Source: Streptomyces aidingensis (GTDB lineage Bacteria > Actinomycetota > Actinomycetes > Streptomycetales > Streptomycetaceae). Taken from it: a stretch of DNA of 64,000 nucleotides. Within the stretch, counting starts at the first letter, position 1; each line of letters begins with the position of its first letter. Both the position numbers and the translations under genes were made by a program. Under the pieces are notes generated by a model. It was not told the origin of the DNA. It saw only the letters and a list, made by a program, of their open reading frames with translations, and did not search any database. This document shows positions 12,169 to 21,747 of this stretch, piece by piece. The stretch spans positions 293,276-357,275 of the forward strand of contig NZ_FOLM01000001.1 of the NCBI RefSeq assembly GCF_900112355.1, written 5' to 3'.

Positions 12169-13806
12169 GTGCGAGCGATCAGCGCCAAGGGGGGCATAGG
12201 CATACTGCTGGCCGGCGTCCTTGTGGTGGGTGCCATCGGAGGCTGGCTGGTTCTGCGGTCCGACTCCGGGAACGAGGAGCCGATCGTGATCGGCGTGACC
12301 GACCGGGCCGAATCCCTCGACCCCGGGGCCAGCTACAGCGCCGGTTCCTGGGATCTGTACAGCAATCTCTTCCAGGGACTGCTCACCCTCAGCTCCGGTT
12401 CCGACACCCCGGTGCCGGACGCCGCCGAGTCCTGCGAGTTCACCGACAACGCCTACCAGGTCTACCGCTGCACGCTGCGCGAGGGCCTGCGCTTCTCCTC
12501 CGGCCGGGAGGTCTCCCCCGAGGATGTGAAGCACTCCATCGAGCGCATCCAGGCGATGGCCCAGCGGGCCGCGAACGAGGCCGAGGACGAGTCCATCCCG
12601 GAGGCGGACCGCTTCGCCTACAGCGGCCCGATCAGCCTGGTGCAGGGCGTCGAGGCGGTGCGCACCGACGGCCAGGACGTCATCTTCGAGCTGGCCGAGC
12701 CGGACGTCACCTTCCCCTATGTGCTGGCGGGCGGCGCCGGTTCGATCGTGGACCGCGAGGAATACCCGCTGGAGGCGCCCCGGGAGGACGGCGAGGCGGT
12801 CGGCTCCGGCCCGTACGTGCTCACGGACTACGCCGAGGTCGACGAGGAGACCGGCACCCCCGGCTTCGCCGAGCTGTCGCCCAACCCCGACTACCGGGGC
12901 GCGGTGGACGGCCCCCGGCAGCCGGTCACCATCCGCTACTACCCGGGCCCGGCCGAGCTCAAGGAGGCCTGGGAGAAGCGGGAGATCGATGTCAACGCCG
13001 GCCAGATGGCCGCCGGGGACATCGTCGAGGTGGACCGCAACGACGCCGGCATCCGCTACGAGGAGACCACCGGCTTCTCCGTCCGGATGCTGGTCAACGG
13101 GGTCTCGGGCACCGGCCCCACCAGCGACAAGGCGGTCCGCCAGGCGCTGGCCGGGCTGCTGGACCGGGACGCCATCTCCTCCCAGGTGCGGCTGGACACC
13201 GTGGAACCGGCCTACTCGCTGATCCCGGTCGGGGTCGCCGGACACGGCACCCCCTACTACGACCTGTACTCCGAGTCCGGCCCGGAGGCGGTGCGCAGCT
13301 CCCTGCGGAACGAGGGCTACGAGCTGCCCGTCCCGCTCACCTTCGGCTACGCCGGCCAGGTGCACGCCGAGGAGACCGCCTTCATCGACCAGATGCTGGA
13401 GGCGGACGGGATCTTCGACATCACCGTCGAGGAGTTCCAGAGCTTCGGCGACATCTTCGCGGCCCTCCAGGCCGGGGACATCGACTCCTACTTCGTGGGC
13501 TGGCGGCCGGACTTCTCCGACCCCGACACCTACACCGCGCCGCTGCTGCTGGAGGACTCCGTCCTCTCGCACGGCTATGCCAACGCCCGGATCGCGCAGC
13601 TCGTCGCCGAGACCAAGGGGCAGCCGCAGCGCGGCAGCACCACCGAGCTGTTCCGGGAGATCCAGGCGATCGCGGCCGAGGACGCGGTGGTGGTGCCGAT
13701 CTGGCAGGACTGGCAGTTCACCGTCGCCGTCCGGGAGATCACCGGCCTGACCAATCTGCGCGACGCCGGCGGCATCTTCCGGCTCTGGGAACTCGACCGC
13801 CTCTGA
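12169..13806 (+). CDS. Orphan ABC transporter solute-binding protein, family 5 (peptide/nickel type)
   Basis: 545 residues starting at GTG with AGAAGGGG ten bases upstream. A hydrophobic N-terminal segment (about 10-30) is followed by the SBP_bac_5 fold: IVIGVTDRAESLDPG, the YRCTLREGLRFSSGREVSPEDVKHSI region (split here for length at about 98-122), and late GDIDSYFVGWRPDFSDPDTYT-type ligand-site sequence at about 443-462. Unlike most actinobacterial binding proteins, it has no lipobox Cys after the hydrophobic segment, so it is predicted to stay as a membrane-anchored protein. No permease or ATPase gene is adjacent: the next gene is convergent. It may share a transporter encoded elsewhere or act as a sensor; ligand unknown. 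Confidence 0.88.
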   Translation: MRAISAKGGIGILLAGVLVVGAIGGWLVLRSDSGNEEPIVIGVTDRAESLDPGASYSAGSWDLYSNLFQGLLTLSSGSDTPVPDAAESCEFTDNAYQVYRCTLREGLRFSSGREVSPEDVKHSIERIQAMAQRAANEAEDESIPEADRFAYSGPISLVQGVEAVRTDGQDVIFELAEPDVTFPYVLAGGAGSIVDREEYPLEAPREDGEAVGSGPYVLTDYAEVDEETGTPGFAELSPNPDYRGAVDGPRQPVTIRYYPGPAELKEAWEKREIDVNAGQMAAGDIVEVDRNDAGIRYEETTGFSVRMLVNGVSGTGPTSDKAVRQALAGLLDRDAISSQVRLDTVEPAYSLIPVGVAGHGTPYYDLYSESGPEAVRSSLRNEGYELPVPLTFGYAGQVHAEETAFIDQMLEADGIFDITVEEFQSFGDIFAALQAGDIDSYFVGWRPDFSDPDTYTAPLLLEDSVLSHGYANARIAQLVAETKGQPQRGSTTELFREIQAIAAEDAVVVPIWQDWQFTVAVREITGLTNLRDAGGIFRLWELDRL

Positions 13807-13818
13807 GCGGGCCCGGGA

Positions 13819-13847
13819 CCGGCCCCGGCGGCGCGCACCGGGGCCGG
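13819..13847. terminator. Bidirectional hairpin between convergent genes
   Basis: CCGGCCCCGG (13819-13828) and CCGGGGCCGG (13838-13847) form a 10-bp stem. They fill the 43-bp gap between the solute-binding protein (plus) and the FAD oxidase (minus), so the hairpin can stop transcription from both sides. Confidence 0.72.
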
Positions 13848-13849
13848 GC

Positions 13850-15217
13850 TCAGAAGACCTTGTCCGGGTTGAGAATCCCCAGCGGATCGAAGGCCGCCTT
13901 GACCGCGCGCTGCATCTCCAGGCCCACCGGGCCCAGTTCGCGGGCCAGCCACTCCCGCTTCAGCACGCCGACGCCGTGCTCGCCGGTGATGGTGCCGTCC
14001 AGTTCCAGGCCGAGGGCCATGATGTCGTCGAAGGACTCCCGGGCCCGGCGGGACTGGTCCTCGTCCCGCGGATCGAAGCAGACCGTCGGGTGGGTGTTGC
14101 CGTCCCCGGCGTGGGCCACCACACCGATGGTCAGCCGGTGCCGCTCCCCGATCGCGGCCACCCCGTCCAGCAGCTCCGCCAGCCGGCTGCGCGGCACGCA
14201 CACATCGTCGATCATCGTAGTGCCGGTCACCGCCTCCAGCGCCACCAGCGCGGAGCGGCGGGCGGCCAGCAGCAGCTCCGACTCGGCCGGGTCCCCGGCC
14301 GGGACCACCTCGCTCGCCCCGGCCGCCGCGCACAGCTCGCCGACCGCCGCCAGGGAGGCGGCCGGATCGGGGGTGTCGAAGCCGCACAGCAGCAGCGCCC
14401 CGGTGGACTCCGGCAGCCCCATCCGGGTCAGCCGGTTGACGGCCGCCAGCGTTGTCGCGTCCATCAGCTCCAGCAACGACGGCGTATGCCCGGCCGCCAT
14501 CACCGCGCACACCGCCTCCCCGGCCGCCTGCGCGGACGGGAACTCGGCCGCCAGCACCAACTGCGGCGGGGGAGCGGGCCGCAGCGCCAGCACCGCCCGC
14601 ACCACGATCCCCAGCGTCCCCTCGGAGCCGACGAACAACCGGGTCAGGTCGTATCCCGCGACGCCCTTCGCCGTCCGCCGGCCGGTGCGCAGCAGCCGCC
14701 CGTCCGCCAGCACCACCTCCAGCCCCAGCACATACTCCGCGGTCACCCCGTACTTCACGCAGCACAGGCCGCCGGAGGCGGTGCCGATGTTGCCGCCGAT
14801 GGTGCACTGTTCCCAGCTCGACGGATCGGGCGGATAGGTCAGGCCCTGCGCCTGCACCGCCTTGGTCAGGTCGGCGTTGACCACACCCGGCTCCACCACC
14901 GCGATGCGGTTCACCGGGTCGATCTCCAGAATCCGGTCCATCCGGACGAGCGACAGCACGATCCCGCCGTCGACGGCGTTCGCCGCCCCGGACAGCCCCG
15001 TCCGGGCCCCCTGCGGCACCACCGGCACGCGCAGCGCGCTCGCCGTCCGCATCACATGCCGCACCTGGTCCACGGTGCGCGGCAGCACCACCGCCGCCGG
15101 GCGGCCGGCCGGACAGAAACTGGCCATGTCGTGCGCGTACGCCGCCATGACGTCGTGATCGGTGAGTACGGCCTCGGCGGGCAGTTCCTCCCGCAGCCGT
15201 GCGACGAGATGCTCCAT
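13850..15217 (-). CDS. FAD-linked oxidase, GlcD/D-lactate dehydrogenase-like
   Basis: 455 residues with the two domains of the family: an N-terminal PCMH FAD-binding domain (VVLPRTVDQV, GARTGLSGAANA, GGNIGTASGG) and a C-terminal FAD-oxidase domain (HAGDGNTHPTV with metal-binding His residues, and GEHGVGVLKREW). Such enzymes oxidise 2-hydroxy acids such as glycolate or D-lactate to 2-oxo acids; the actual substrate is not determined. The open frame extends 66 codons upstream of the ATG at 15217, but conserved sequence (DHDVMAAYAHDMA) starts shortly after that ATG. GTGGAG lies just before it, although the spacing is short. No GlcE/GlcF partner gene is adjacent, so it is likely a single-subunit type. 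Confidence 0.88.
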   Translation of the reverse strand: MEHLVARLREELPAEAVLTDHDVMAAYAHDMASFCPAGRPAAVVLPRTVDQVRHVMRTASALRVPVVPQGARTGLSGAANAVDGGIVLSLVRMDRILEIDPVNRIAVVEPGVVNADLTKAVQAQGLTYPPDPSSWEQCTIGGNIGTASGGLCCVKYGVTAEYVLGLEVVLADGRLLRTGRRTAKGVAGYDLTRLFVGSEGTLGIVVRAVLALRPAPPPQLVLAAEFPSAQAAGEAVCAVMAAGHTPSLLELMDATTLAAVNRLTRMGLPESTGALLLCGFDTPDPAASLAAVGELCAAAGASEVVPAGDPAESELLLAARRSALVALEAVTGTTMIDDVCVPRSRLAELLDGVAAIGERHRLTIGVVAHAGDGNTHPTVCFDPRDEDQSRRARESFDDIMALGLELDGTITGEHGVGVLKREWLARELGPVGLEMQRAVKAAFDPLGILNPDKVF

Positions 15218-15381
15218 CGCTCCACGGTCGCACCGCTCCGCCCCGGCGGAAACCCCCCACGTCACGGCCGTCCCCCGAACGCCGCGCGGACCCCCGCCGG
15301 CGGCGGAGTTGCCCGCCCATTCACCCGGCCCCCGCCCCGTGTTCAGCTCGGGGGTGCTGTTTCCGGCCAGCATCCACACCC

Positions 15382-17055
15382 ATGAAGATCCGGAGATCTC
15401 TGCGCAAGTCCGCACTCATCGGCATCGCCGTCGCGCTCGGCACCACCCTGCTCACCCCGGCCGTGGCCGGCGCCGGGGGCCGTCATGGCGGCCACGGCGG
15501 CCACGGCGGTCACGGTCCGGCCCCGCGGCCCGGAGCCGACCTGAACCTTTCCTTCCTCGGCCGGTACGAGAGCGGCATCTTCGACGAGGCCGCCGCCGAG
15601 ATCACCGCCTACGACCCGGACAGCCGGCGGATCTTCGTCGTCAGCGCGGTCGCGGGCACCGTCGATGTTCTCGACATCAGCGACCCGTCCCGTCCCGCCC
15701 TGGCCGGCCGGCTCCCCGCCCCCGGCGCCAACAGCGTCGCCATCCATGACGGCCTGATCGCCGTCGCCCAGCAGGCACCGGCCAAGACCGACCCCGGCAC
15801 CGTCGCCTTCTTCCGCGCCTCGGACCTCACCAAGACGGCCGAGGTCACCGTCGGCGCCCTCCCCGACGCCCTGGCCTTCACGCCCGACGGCAGGCGGGTC
15901 GTGGTCGCCAACGAAGGGGAACCCGACTCCTACTGCGCCGACGGCACCGACCCCGAGGGCTCCGTCAGCATCATCACCCTCACCCGCCACGGACGGACCG
16001 GTGAGCTGAAGAAGGCCAGGGTCCGCACCGCCGGCTTCACCGCCTGGAACGGCCGGGAGGACGCCCTGCGCGCCGCCGGTGTCCGCGTCTACGGCCCCGG
16101 CGCCTCGGCCGCCCAGGACCTGGAGCCCGAGTACGCGGCCGTCTCCGCCGACTCCCGCACCGCATATGTCACCCTCCAGGAGAACAACGCCGTCGCCGTC
16201 GTCGACCTGCGCCGGGCCCGCGTCACCGCCATCCGGCCGCTCGGTCTGAAGGACCACTCCCTGACAGGCAACGGCCTGGACGCCTCCGACCGCGACGGCG
16301 CCGTCAACATCACCGAGCAGCCCGTCAAGGGCCTCTACCAGCCCGACTCCATAGCCGCCTTCACCGGCCCCGGCCCCGGCCGCAAGGGCCGCCAGTACCT
16401 CATCACCGCCAACGAGGGCGACGCCCGGGAGTACGACTGCTACGCCGAGGAGGAGCGGGTGCGGGACCTCCCCCTCTCCCCGGCCGCCTTCCCCGACGCC
16501 GCCGCCCTCCAGGCGGACAGCGCCCTGGGCCGGCTCACCGTCACCACCACCTCCCCCGCCGACGAGCAGGGCCGGTACACCGAACTCCACGCCCTGGGCG
16601 GCCGTTCGGTCTCCGTCCTCGACTCCCGCGGCCGGCTGATCTGGGACTCCGGCGACACCCTGGAGCGGCTCACCGCCGGACAGCACCCGGCCGACTTCAA
16701 CGCGAACAACGACGAGAACGGCTCCTTCGAGTCCCGCAGCGACAACAAGGGCCCCGAGCCCGAGGGCGTCGTGACCGGCGTCGTGGGCGGCACCCCTTAC
16801 GCCTTTGTCGGCCTGGAGCGCATCAGCGGCATCGTGGCCTTCGACCTCTCCGACCCCGCCGCCCCCCGGGTGGCCGGCTACGTCAGCAGCCGCGACTTCA
16901 CCGGCGACGCCGAGGCCGGCACCGCAGGCGACCTCGGCCCCGAGGGCCTGACCTTCATCCCCGCGGCCGACTCCCCGACCGGCAGGCCCATGCTCGCCGT
17001 CGGCTACGAGGTCAGCGGCACCACCGCCCTGTACGAGATCGACGAGACCGACTGA
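15382..17055 (+). CDS. Secreted choice-of-anchor I family beta-propeller-like protein
   Basis: 557 residues. A classical signal peptide (MKIRRSLRKS, hydrophobic core to about residue 30) is followed by a Gly/His linker (repeated GGH units, about 33-45). The mature part has repeated beta-propeller-like segments: ITAYDPDSRRIFVVSA, DVLDISDPSRP, DALAFTPDGRRVVVANEGEPD, TAYVTLQENNAVAVVDL, LITANEGDAREYD and EGVVTGVVGGTPYAFVGLER. This repeat grammar matches the choice-of-anchor I family, sometimes found fused to alkaline phosphatase-like enzymes. No catalytic residues can be assigned. Expected to be extracellular. The His-rich linker could bind metal, but that is only a suggestion. No good Shine-Dalgarno is seen before the ATG. 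Confidence 0.85.
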   Translation: MKIRRSLRKSALIGIAVALGTTLLTPAVAGAGGRHGGHGGHGGHGPAPRPGADLNLSFLGRYESGIFDEAAAEITAYDPDSRRIFVVSAVAGTVDVLDISDPSRPALAGRLPAPGANSVAIHDGLIAVAQQAPAKTDPGTVAFFRASDLTKTAEVTVGALPDALAFTPDGRRVVVANEGEPDSYCADGTDPEGSVSIITLTRHGRTGELKKARVRTAGFTAWNGREDALRAAGVRVYGPGASAAQDLEPEYAAVSADSRTAYVTLQENNAVAVVDLRRARVTAIRPLGLKDHSLTGNGLDASDRDGAVNITEQPVKGLYQPDSIAAFTGPGPGRKGRQYLITANEGDAREYDCYAEEERVRDLPLSPAAFPDAAALQADSALGRLTVTTTSPADEQGRYTELHALGGRSVSVLDSRGRLIWDSGDTLERLTAGQHPADFNANNDENGSFESRSDNKGPEPEGVVTGVVGGTPYAFVGLERISGIVAFDLSDPAAPRVAGYVSSRDFTGDAEAGTAGDLGPEGLTFIPAADSPTGRPMLAVGYEVSGTTALYEIDETD

Positions 17056-17102
17056 CCCCGCTGCGCCGGGCCTTCCGGGCCGTCGCCCGCCACGATCCGC
17101 TG

Positions 17103-17132
17103 CCGGTCCCGGGCCCGAGGGCCCGGGACCGG
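17103..17132. terminator. Hairpin between convergent genes
   Basis: CCGGTCCCGGGCCC (17103-17116) and GGGCCCGGGACCGG (17119-17132) are complementary over 14 bases with only GA between them, so the innermost pairs must open. It lies in the 95-bp gap between the secreted protein (plus) and the methyltransferase (minus) and can end both transcripts. Confidence 0.72.
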
Positions 17133-17150
17133 GGACCGGGGACCGGGAGG

Positions 17151-17930
17151 TCAGGGCTTGCGGCCGACCCCGCCCGACTGGTCCACCTCGCGCGGCGGGA
17201 AGGGACTGGGATCGGGACGCCACCGGGGGATGGGCACCACACCGGGTTCGAGCAGTTCCAGGCCCTCGTAGAAGGCGGCGATCTGCTGCGGACTGCGCAG
17301 GTTGTAGGGCACTCCGCCCTTGGAGCGGTAGCCCTCGATGGCGGCGATGTAGGCCGGATTGGTGTCGGTGCCGTCGCACTGCACCAGGAAGCTCCCGGAC
17401 GGCAGCCCGGCCAGCAGACGGCGCACGATGTCCCGGGCCTCGTCGTAGTCCTCGATGTGCCCGAGGACGCCGAGCAGCATCAGGGCGACCGGCCGGGAGA
17501 AGTCCAGGGTCTGCGCCGCCTCCCCGAGAATCGCCTCCGGCTCCCGCAGATCGGCGTCCAGATAGGCGGTGGTGCCCTCGGAGGTACTGGTGAGCAGGGC
17601 CCGGGCATGGGCCAGCACCAGCGGGTCGTTGTCCACGTAGACGATCCGGCACTCCGGCGCCACCCGCTGGGCCACCTCATGGGTGTTGTCCGCGGTGGGC
17701 AGGCCGGTGCCGATGTCCAGGAACTGGCGGATGCCGACCTCGCCGGCCAGATGGCGCACCGTGCGCGCCAGGAAGTAGCGGCAGGCCAGGGCCTTTTCCC
17801 GCTGCTCCGGATAGACCGCGAGAAAGGCGTCCCCGGCCTCCCGGTCCACCGGATAGTTGTCCTTGCCTCCCAGCCAGTAGTTCCAGATTCGCGCCGAATG
17901 CGGTACCGACGCGTCTATGCCCGATGTCAT
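17151..17930 (-). CDS. SAM-dependent methyltransferase, DUF574 type
   Basis: 259 residues. The N-terminus SVPHSARIWNYWLGGKDNYP is the hallmark of the actinobacterial DUF574 methyltransferases, which are very numerous in Streptomyces. The SAM-binding region FLDIGTGLPTADNTHE and the acidic strand end VYVDNDPLVLAHA follow at about 75-110. The targets of these enzymes are unknown. ATG at 17930 is preceded by GGGGAAGG at good spacing and opens the conserved N-terminus; the 17 codons upstream do not resemble the family. Confidence 0.9.
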   Translation of the reverse strand: MTSGIDASVPHSARIWNYWLGGKDNYPVDREAGDAFLAVYPEQREKALACRYFLARTVRHLAGEVGIRQFLDIGTGLPTADNTHEVAQRVAPECRIVYVDNDPLVLAHARALLTSTSEGTTAYLDADLREPEAILGEAAQTLDFSRPVALMLLGVLGHIEDYDEARDIVRRLLAGLPSGSFLVQCDGTDTNPAYIAAIEGYRSKGGVPYNLRSPQQIAAFYEGLELLEPGVVPIPRWRPDPSPFPPREVDQSGGVGRKP

Positions 17931-18163
17931 GGGCCTTCCCCTCGCCGTGCGCTGGTGACGTAGAGGCCAAGATAGCCGCAAGTCGCCACCTCAGCGGGTA
18001 CTTCGCCCGTCCCTCCCGGCGGAGCTCGCGGAACCGGCGGGGCGGCCGGTGGTCACTCCGCCGTGGATGACCCCGGCCGCGACGGAACCTTCGCCCTCGG
18101 CGCGGACGGTGAGGCCGCCGCCGTCCCCGGGCCCGCCCGGGCGGCGGGGGCCCGGGGGCGGGC

Positions 18164-18937
18164 TCAGCTGTCCGGTACCAGCTTGTTGATTGCCGCCACA
18201 TCGCCGTCGCTGAGGCCGGTCACCACCGGGAAGAGAGACCTGGGCACCCGCAGCCGGAGCGGCAGCAGTTCCACCGGCTTCGCCACACTTCCCTTGACGG
18301 TGGCGCTGCCGGAGCGCTCCCGGGTCTTCTTCTCCGGTTCCCCGGCCTTTCCGGTCTTCCCGGCCGTCTCGGTCTTCTCCGGCTGTACCAGGACGGGAGC
18401 GTCACCCTCCTCGCTCCATTCGACGCGGCCCTCCTGCATCATCGAGGTCAGCGCGTACATCATCACCGAGGTGGGGTCGTACGGACCGAGGTCCTCCCAG
18501 TGGCCGCTCACCAGCGACTGCCGGGTCCGTATCTCCCGGAAGTTGTCGCTGTCCTTGAGCACAGTCACCAGGAAGTCCCGCACCGGGCATGCGCTGTGGA
18601 ACTGCTCATGCCCCAGGCCCAGGCAGTGCCCGATCTCATGGAACAGGGTCTTGTACTCGCCCTGGCCGTCGTCCCCGGCCGGATTGGCGTGGAAGCGGAC
18701 CTCCTGCTGCTCCTTGCCCTGGTAGCCGATGGCCGACTCCCCCGACTCGGAGTGGACGAAGCGCACCTGCGCCCCGGCCGGTGAACCGGCCGGCACAAAG
18801 ATCTTCCTGCCCACCCGGGTGTTGAACAGGGCTATGCCCTTGTCCAGCCATTCGCGGTGGCTCTCGTTCTCCTGCGCGAGGACGTAGCCGATCTCCGGCC
18901 CGGGCCACTGCGCCGCCGTCTTCTTCCGCACTGCCAT
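18164..18937 (-). CDS. Astacin-type (M12A-like) zinc metalloprotease domain protein without signal peptide
   Basis: 257 residues. Residues 100-111 read HEIGHCLGLGHE, the metzincin/astacin zinc motif HExxHxxGxxHE with catalytic Glu101. A Met-turn SVMMY (157-161) follows at the expected distance, with the zinc-ligand Tyr. The N-terminus (MAVRKKTAAQWPGPEIGYVL) is polar and shows no signal peptide or propeptide, although family members are nearly always secreted. The C-terminal third is Lys/Glu-rich and ends with a small domain (PVVTGLSDGDVAAINKL) like the family's usual closing helix. The target is unknown; it may be released by a non-classical route or act inside the cell. Start at ATG 18937; the preceding GGGGG is a weak Shine-Dalgarno. 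Confidence 0.8.
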   Translation of the reverse strand: MAVRKKTAAQWPGPEIGYVLAQENESHREWLDKGIALFNTRVGRKIFVPAGSPAGAQVRFVHSESGESAIGYQGKEQQEVRFHANPAGDDGQGEYKTLFHEIGHCLGLGHEQFHSACPVRDFLVTVLKDSDNFREIRTRQSLVSGHWEDLGPYDPTSVMMYALTSMMQEGRVEWSEEGDAPVLVQPEKTETAGKTGKAGEPEKKTRERSGSATVKGSVAKPVELLPLRLRVPRSLFPVVTGLSDGDVAAINKLVPDS

Positions 18938-19124
18938 GGCGAACCCCCTTGTCCGTCGTGCGGGCTCTGCCCGCCCACGGGACCGTCAGGGGGTGACCGT
19001 CCGGCCGTCCCCCCCTTCGGCCCACTCCCAGCAGTGTGCGGCACCGGGATGCGCCCGGGGGTGCTTCCGTCGTTCACCACCCCTTGGCGCTCCCCTTTTC
19101 ACCACCACGCGCCGTCCATGACAT

Positions 19125-19167
19125 GTGGCGGGCCGGTACCCCGCATTCCGGGGTACCGGCCCGCCAC
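19125..19167. terminator. Strong hairpin terminator of the sdh operon
   Basis: A perfect 18-bp stem (19125-19142 with 19150-19167) and a 7-base loop GCATTCC lie 20 bp past the sdhB stop on the minus strand. This is among the longest perfect hairpins seen in the window and clearly ends the succinate dehydrogenase operon. Confidence 0.9.
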
Positions 19168-19188
19168 GTCGGGAGGGGCCGCGCAGGC

Positions 19189-19965
19189 TCAGAAGCGGCG
19201 GGTGATCAGGGCCTTCTTGACCTCCTGGATGGCCTTGGTCACCTCGATGCCGCGCGGGCAGGCGTCGGTGCAGTTGAAGGTGGTGCGGCAGCGCCAGACG
19301 CCGTCCTTGTCGTTGAGGATCTCCAGCCGCTGCTCACCGCCCTCGTCGCGGGAGTCGAAGATGAAACGGTGCGCGTTGACGATCGCCGCCGGGCCGAAGT
19401 ACTGGCCGTCGTTCCAGAACACCGGGCAGGACGAGGTGCAGGCCGCGCACAGGATGCACTTGGTCGTGTCGTCGAAACGCTCCCGGTCCGCCGCCGACTG
19501 TCGGCGCTCCCGGGTGGGTTCGTTGCCCGTCGTGATGAGGAACGGCATGACGTCCCGGTAGGCCTGGAAGAACGGCTCCATGTCGACGATCAGGTCCTTG
19601 AGCACCGTCATGCCCTTGATCGGCTCGACGGTGATCGGCTTCTCCGGGCTCAGGTCCTTGATCAGCGTCTTGCACGCCAGCCGGTTCCGGCCGTTGATGC
19701 GCATGGCGTCCGAGCCGCAGATGCCGTGCGCGCAGGAGCGGCGGAAGGTCAGCGTGCCGTCGACGTCCCACTTGATCTGGTGCAGGGCGTCGAGCACCCG
19801 CTCCTTGGGGTCGATCTCGATGGTGAAGTCCTGCCAGACGGCCTTGTCCGAGACCTCCGGGTCGTACCGGCGGATCCGGAAGGTGGCCGTGATCTTGTGT
19901 GCCGCGGCGGAGGTGCCGGCCGCCGCCTCGGGGCCCGGGCCGGGCTTGGTCAGAGTGCTGCTCAT
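19189..19965 (-). CDS. sdhB: Succinate dehydrogenase iron-sulfur subunit
   Basis: 258 residues carrying the three Fe-S clusters that pass electrons from SdhA to the membrane. The [2Fe-2S] ligands are in RSCAHGICGSDAM and LACKTL. The [4Fe-4S] motif is CILCAACTSSCP. The [3Fe-4S]/[4Fe-4S] closing motif is CRTTFNCTDACPRGIEV. The ATG overlaps the sdhA stop (TGATG), so the two are translationally coupled. The N-terminal ~22 residues are a low-complexity Gly/Pro/Ala extension. It is the last gene of sdhCDAB and is followed by a strong hairpin. Confidence 0.96.
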   Translation of the reverse strand: MSSTLTKPGPGPEAAAGTSAAAHKITATFRIRRYDPEVSDKAVWQDFTIEIDPKERVLDALHQIKWDVDGTLTFRRSCAHGICGSDAMRINGRNRLACKTLIKDLSPEKPITVEPIKGMTVLKDLIVDMEPFFQAYRDVMPFLITTGNEPTRERRQSAADRERFDDTTKCILCAACTSSCPVFWNDGQYFGPAAIVNAHRFIFDSRDEGGEQRLEILNDKDGVWRCRTTFNCTDACPRGIEVTKAIQEVKKALITRRF

Positions 19966-21725
19966 CAGTACTTGCGCTCCATCGGCTGGTAGCGGGTCTG
20001 CGTGACCGGCTTGTAATCCAGCCGGATCGACTCGTTTCCGTCCGCGTCCACCTCGCGGTACGCCATGGTGTGGCGCATGAAGTTGACGTCGTCGCGGTTC
20101 GGGTAGTCCTCGCGGTAGTGGCCGCCGCGGGACTCCTTGCGGGCCAGGGCGGAGACCACCAGCACCTCGGCCAGCTCCAGCAGGTTGCCCAGTTCGAAGG
20201 CCTCCAGCAGATCGGTGTTGAACCGCCTGCCCTTGTCCTGCACGGAGACGTTCCGGTACCGGCGGCGCAGCGCGCCGATGTCCTCCAGCGCCTCCTTGAG
20301 GGTCTGCTCGGTGCGGAACACCATGGCGTTCTTGTCCATGGTCTCCTGGAGCTCGCGCCGGATGTCGGCCACCCGCTCGCCGCCCTCGGAGTCGCGCAGC
20401 CGGGTGAGGGTCTCGGTGACAAAGGTCCCGGGCGTCTCGGGCAGCTCGGCGAAGTCGGGGGTGGCGGAGGCGTACTCGGCCGCCGCGATGCCCGCCCGCC
20501 GCCCGAAGACATTGATGTCCAGCAGCGAGTTGGTGCCCAGCCGGTTGGCGCCGTGCACGGACACGCACGCCACCTCGCCGGCCGCGTACAGGCCCTCCAC
20601 CACCTCGGTGTTGTCGGCCAGCACCTCGCCCCGCACCGTGGTCGGGATGCCGCCCATGGCGTAGTGCGCGGTGGGCTGGATCGGGATGGGGTCGGTGTAC
20701 GGCTCGATGCCCAGGTAGGTGCGGGCGAACTCGGTGATGTCCGGCAGCTTGGCGTCGAGCTGCTCCGGCGGCAGATGGGTGAGGTCCAGATAGACGTGGT
20801 CGGCGTCCGGGCCGCAGCCGCGCCCCTCGCGGATCTCGGTGTAGATGGAGCGGGACACCATGTCGCGCGGTGCCAGGTCCTTGATGGTCGGCGCGTACTT
20901 CTCCATGAAGCGCTCGCCGTCCTTGTTGCGCAGGATGCCGCCCTCGCCGCGGGCGCCCTCGGTGAGCAGGATGCCCATCTTCCAGATGCCGGTCGGGTGG
21001 AACTGGAAGAACTCCATGTCCTCCAGCGGCAGCCCGCGCCGCCACGCCGCCGCCTGGCCGTCGCCGGTGAGGGTGTGCGCGTTGGAGGTCACCTTGTAGA
21101 ACTTGCCGTTGCCGCCGGAGGCGAAGATCACCGCCTTGGCGCGGAAGATGTGCAGCTCACCGGTGGCCAGTTCATAGGCCACGACGCCCGCCGAGCGCCG
21201 GCGCCCGCCCGGGGCACCGGTCAGCAGCAGGTCCAGCACATAGAACTCGTTGAAGAACTCCACGCCCTCCTTGACGCAGTTCTGGTACAGCGTCTGGAGG
21301 ATCATGTGCCCGGTGCGGTCCGCGGCGTAGCAGGAGCGGCGCACCGCCGCCTCGCCGTGGTTGCGGGTGTGCCCGCCGAACCGCCGCTGGTCGATGGTGC
21401 CGTCCGGGGTCCGGTTGAACGGCAGGCCCATCTTCTCCAGGTCCAGCACGGAGTCGATGGCCTCCTTGGCCAGGATCTCCGCGGCGTCCTGGTCGACCAG
21501 GTAGTCACCGCCCTTGACGGTGTCGAAGGTGTGCCACTCCCAGTTGTCCTCCTCGACGTTGGCCAGGGCGGCGGCCATCCCGCCCTGCGCCGCGCCGGTG
21601 TGGGAGCGGGTGGGGTAGAGCTTGGTCAGAACGGCGGTCCGGCTGCGCTTGGTGGCCTCGATCGCGGCGCGCATCCCGGCGCCGCCGGCTCCGACGATGA
21701 CGGTGTCGTACTTGTGGATCTGCAT
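19965..21725 (-). CDS. sdhA: Succinate dehydrogenase flavoprotein subunit
   Basis: 586 residues; oxidises succinate to fumarate with covalently bound FAD at the cytoplasmic face. The dinucleotide-binding motif is [13 protein letters not shown] at the N-terminus. The flavinylation His lies in SHTGAAQGG (near 43). Substrate-site sequences HPTGI, HYAMGG and [10 protein letters not shown] are all present. Standard length. It lies 22 bp after sdhD and overlaps sdhB by one base. Confidence 0.97.
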   Translation of the reverse strand: MQIHKYDTVIVGAGGAGMRAAIEATKRSRTAVLTKLYPTRSHTGAAQGGMAAALANVEEDNWEWHTFDTVKGGDYLVDQDAAEILAKEAIDSVLDLEKMGLPFNRTPDGTIDQRRFGGHTRNHGEAAVRRSCYAADRTGHMILQTLYQNCVKEGVEFFNEFYVLDLLLTGAPGGRRRSAGVVAYELATGELHIFRAKAVIFASGGNGKFYKVTSNAHTLTGDGQAAAWRRGLPLEDMEFFQFHPTGIWKMGILLTEGARGEGGILRNKDGERFMEKYAPTIKDLAPRDMVSRSIYTEIREGRGCGPDADHVYLDLTHLPPEQLDAKLPDITEFARTYLGIEPYTDPIPIQPTAHYAMGGIPTTVRGEVLADNTEVVEGLYAAGEVACVSVHGANRLGTNSLLDINVFGRRAGIAAAEYASATPDFAELPETPGTFVTETLTRLRDSEGGERVADIRRELQETMDKNAMVFRTEQTLKEALEDIGALRRRYRNVSVQDKGRRFNTDLLEAFELGNLLELAEVLVVSALARKESRGGHYREDYPNRDDVNFMRHTMAYREVDADGNESIRLDYKPVTQTRYQPMERKY

Positions 21726-21747
21726 GAGTCTCGTCAGCCCCGGTGCG

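Noticed and set aside
17991..18163. Possible terminator in the GC-rich stretch before the methyltransferase
   Set aside because: Only runs of G and C with no single clear stem; left unannotated.
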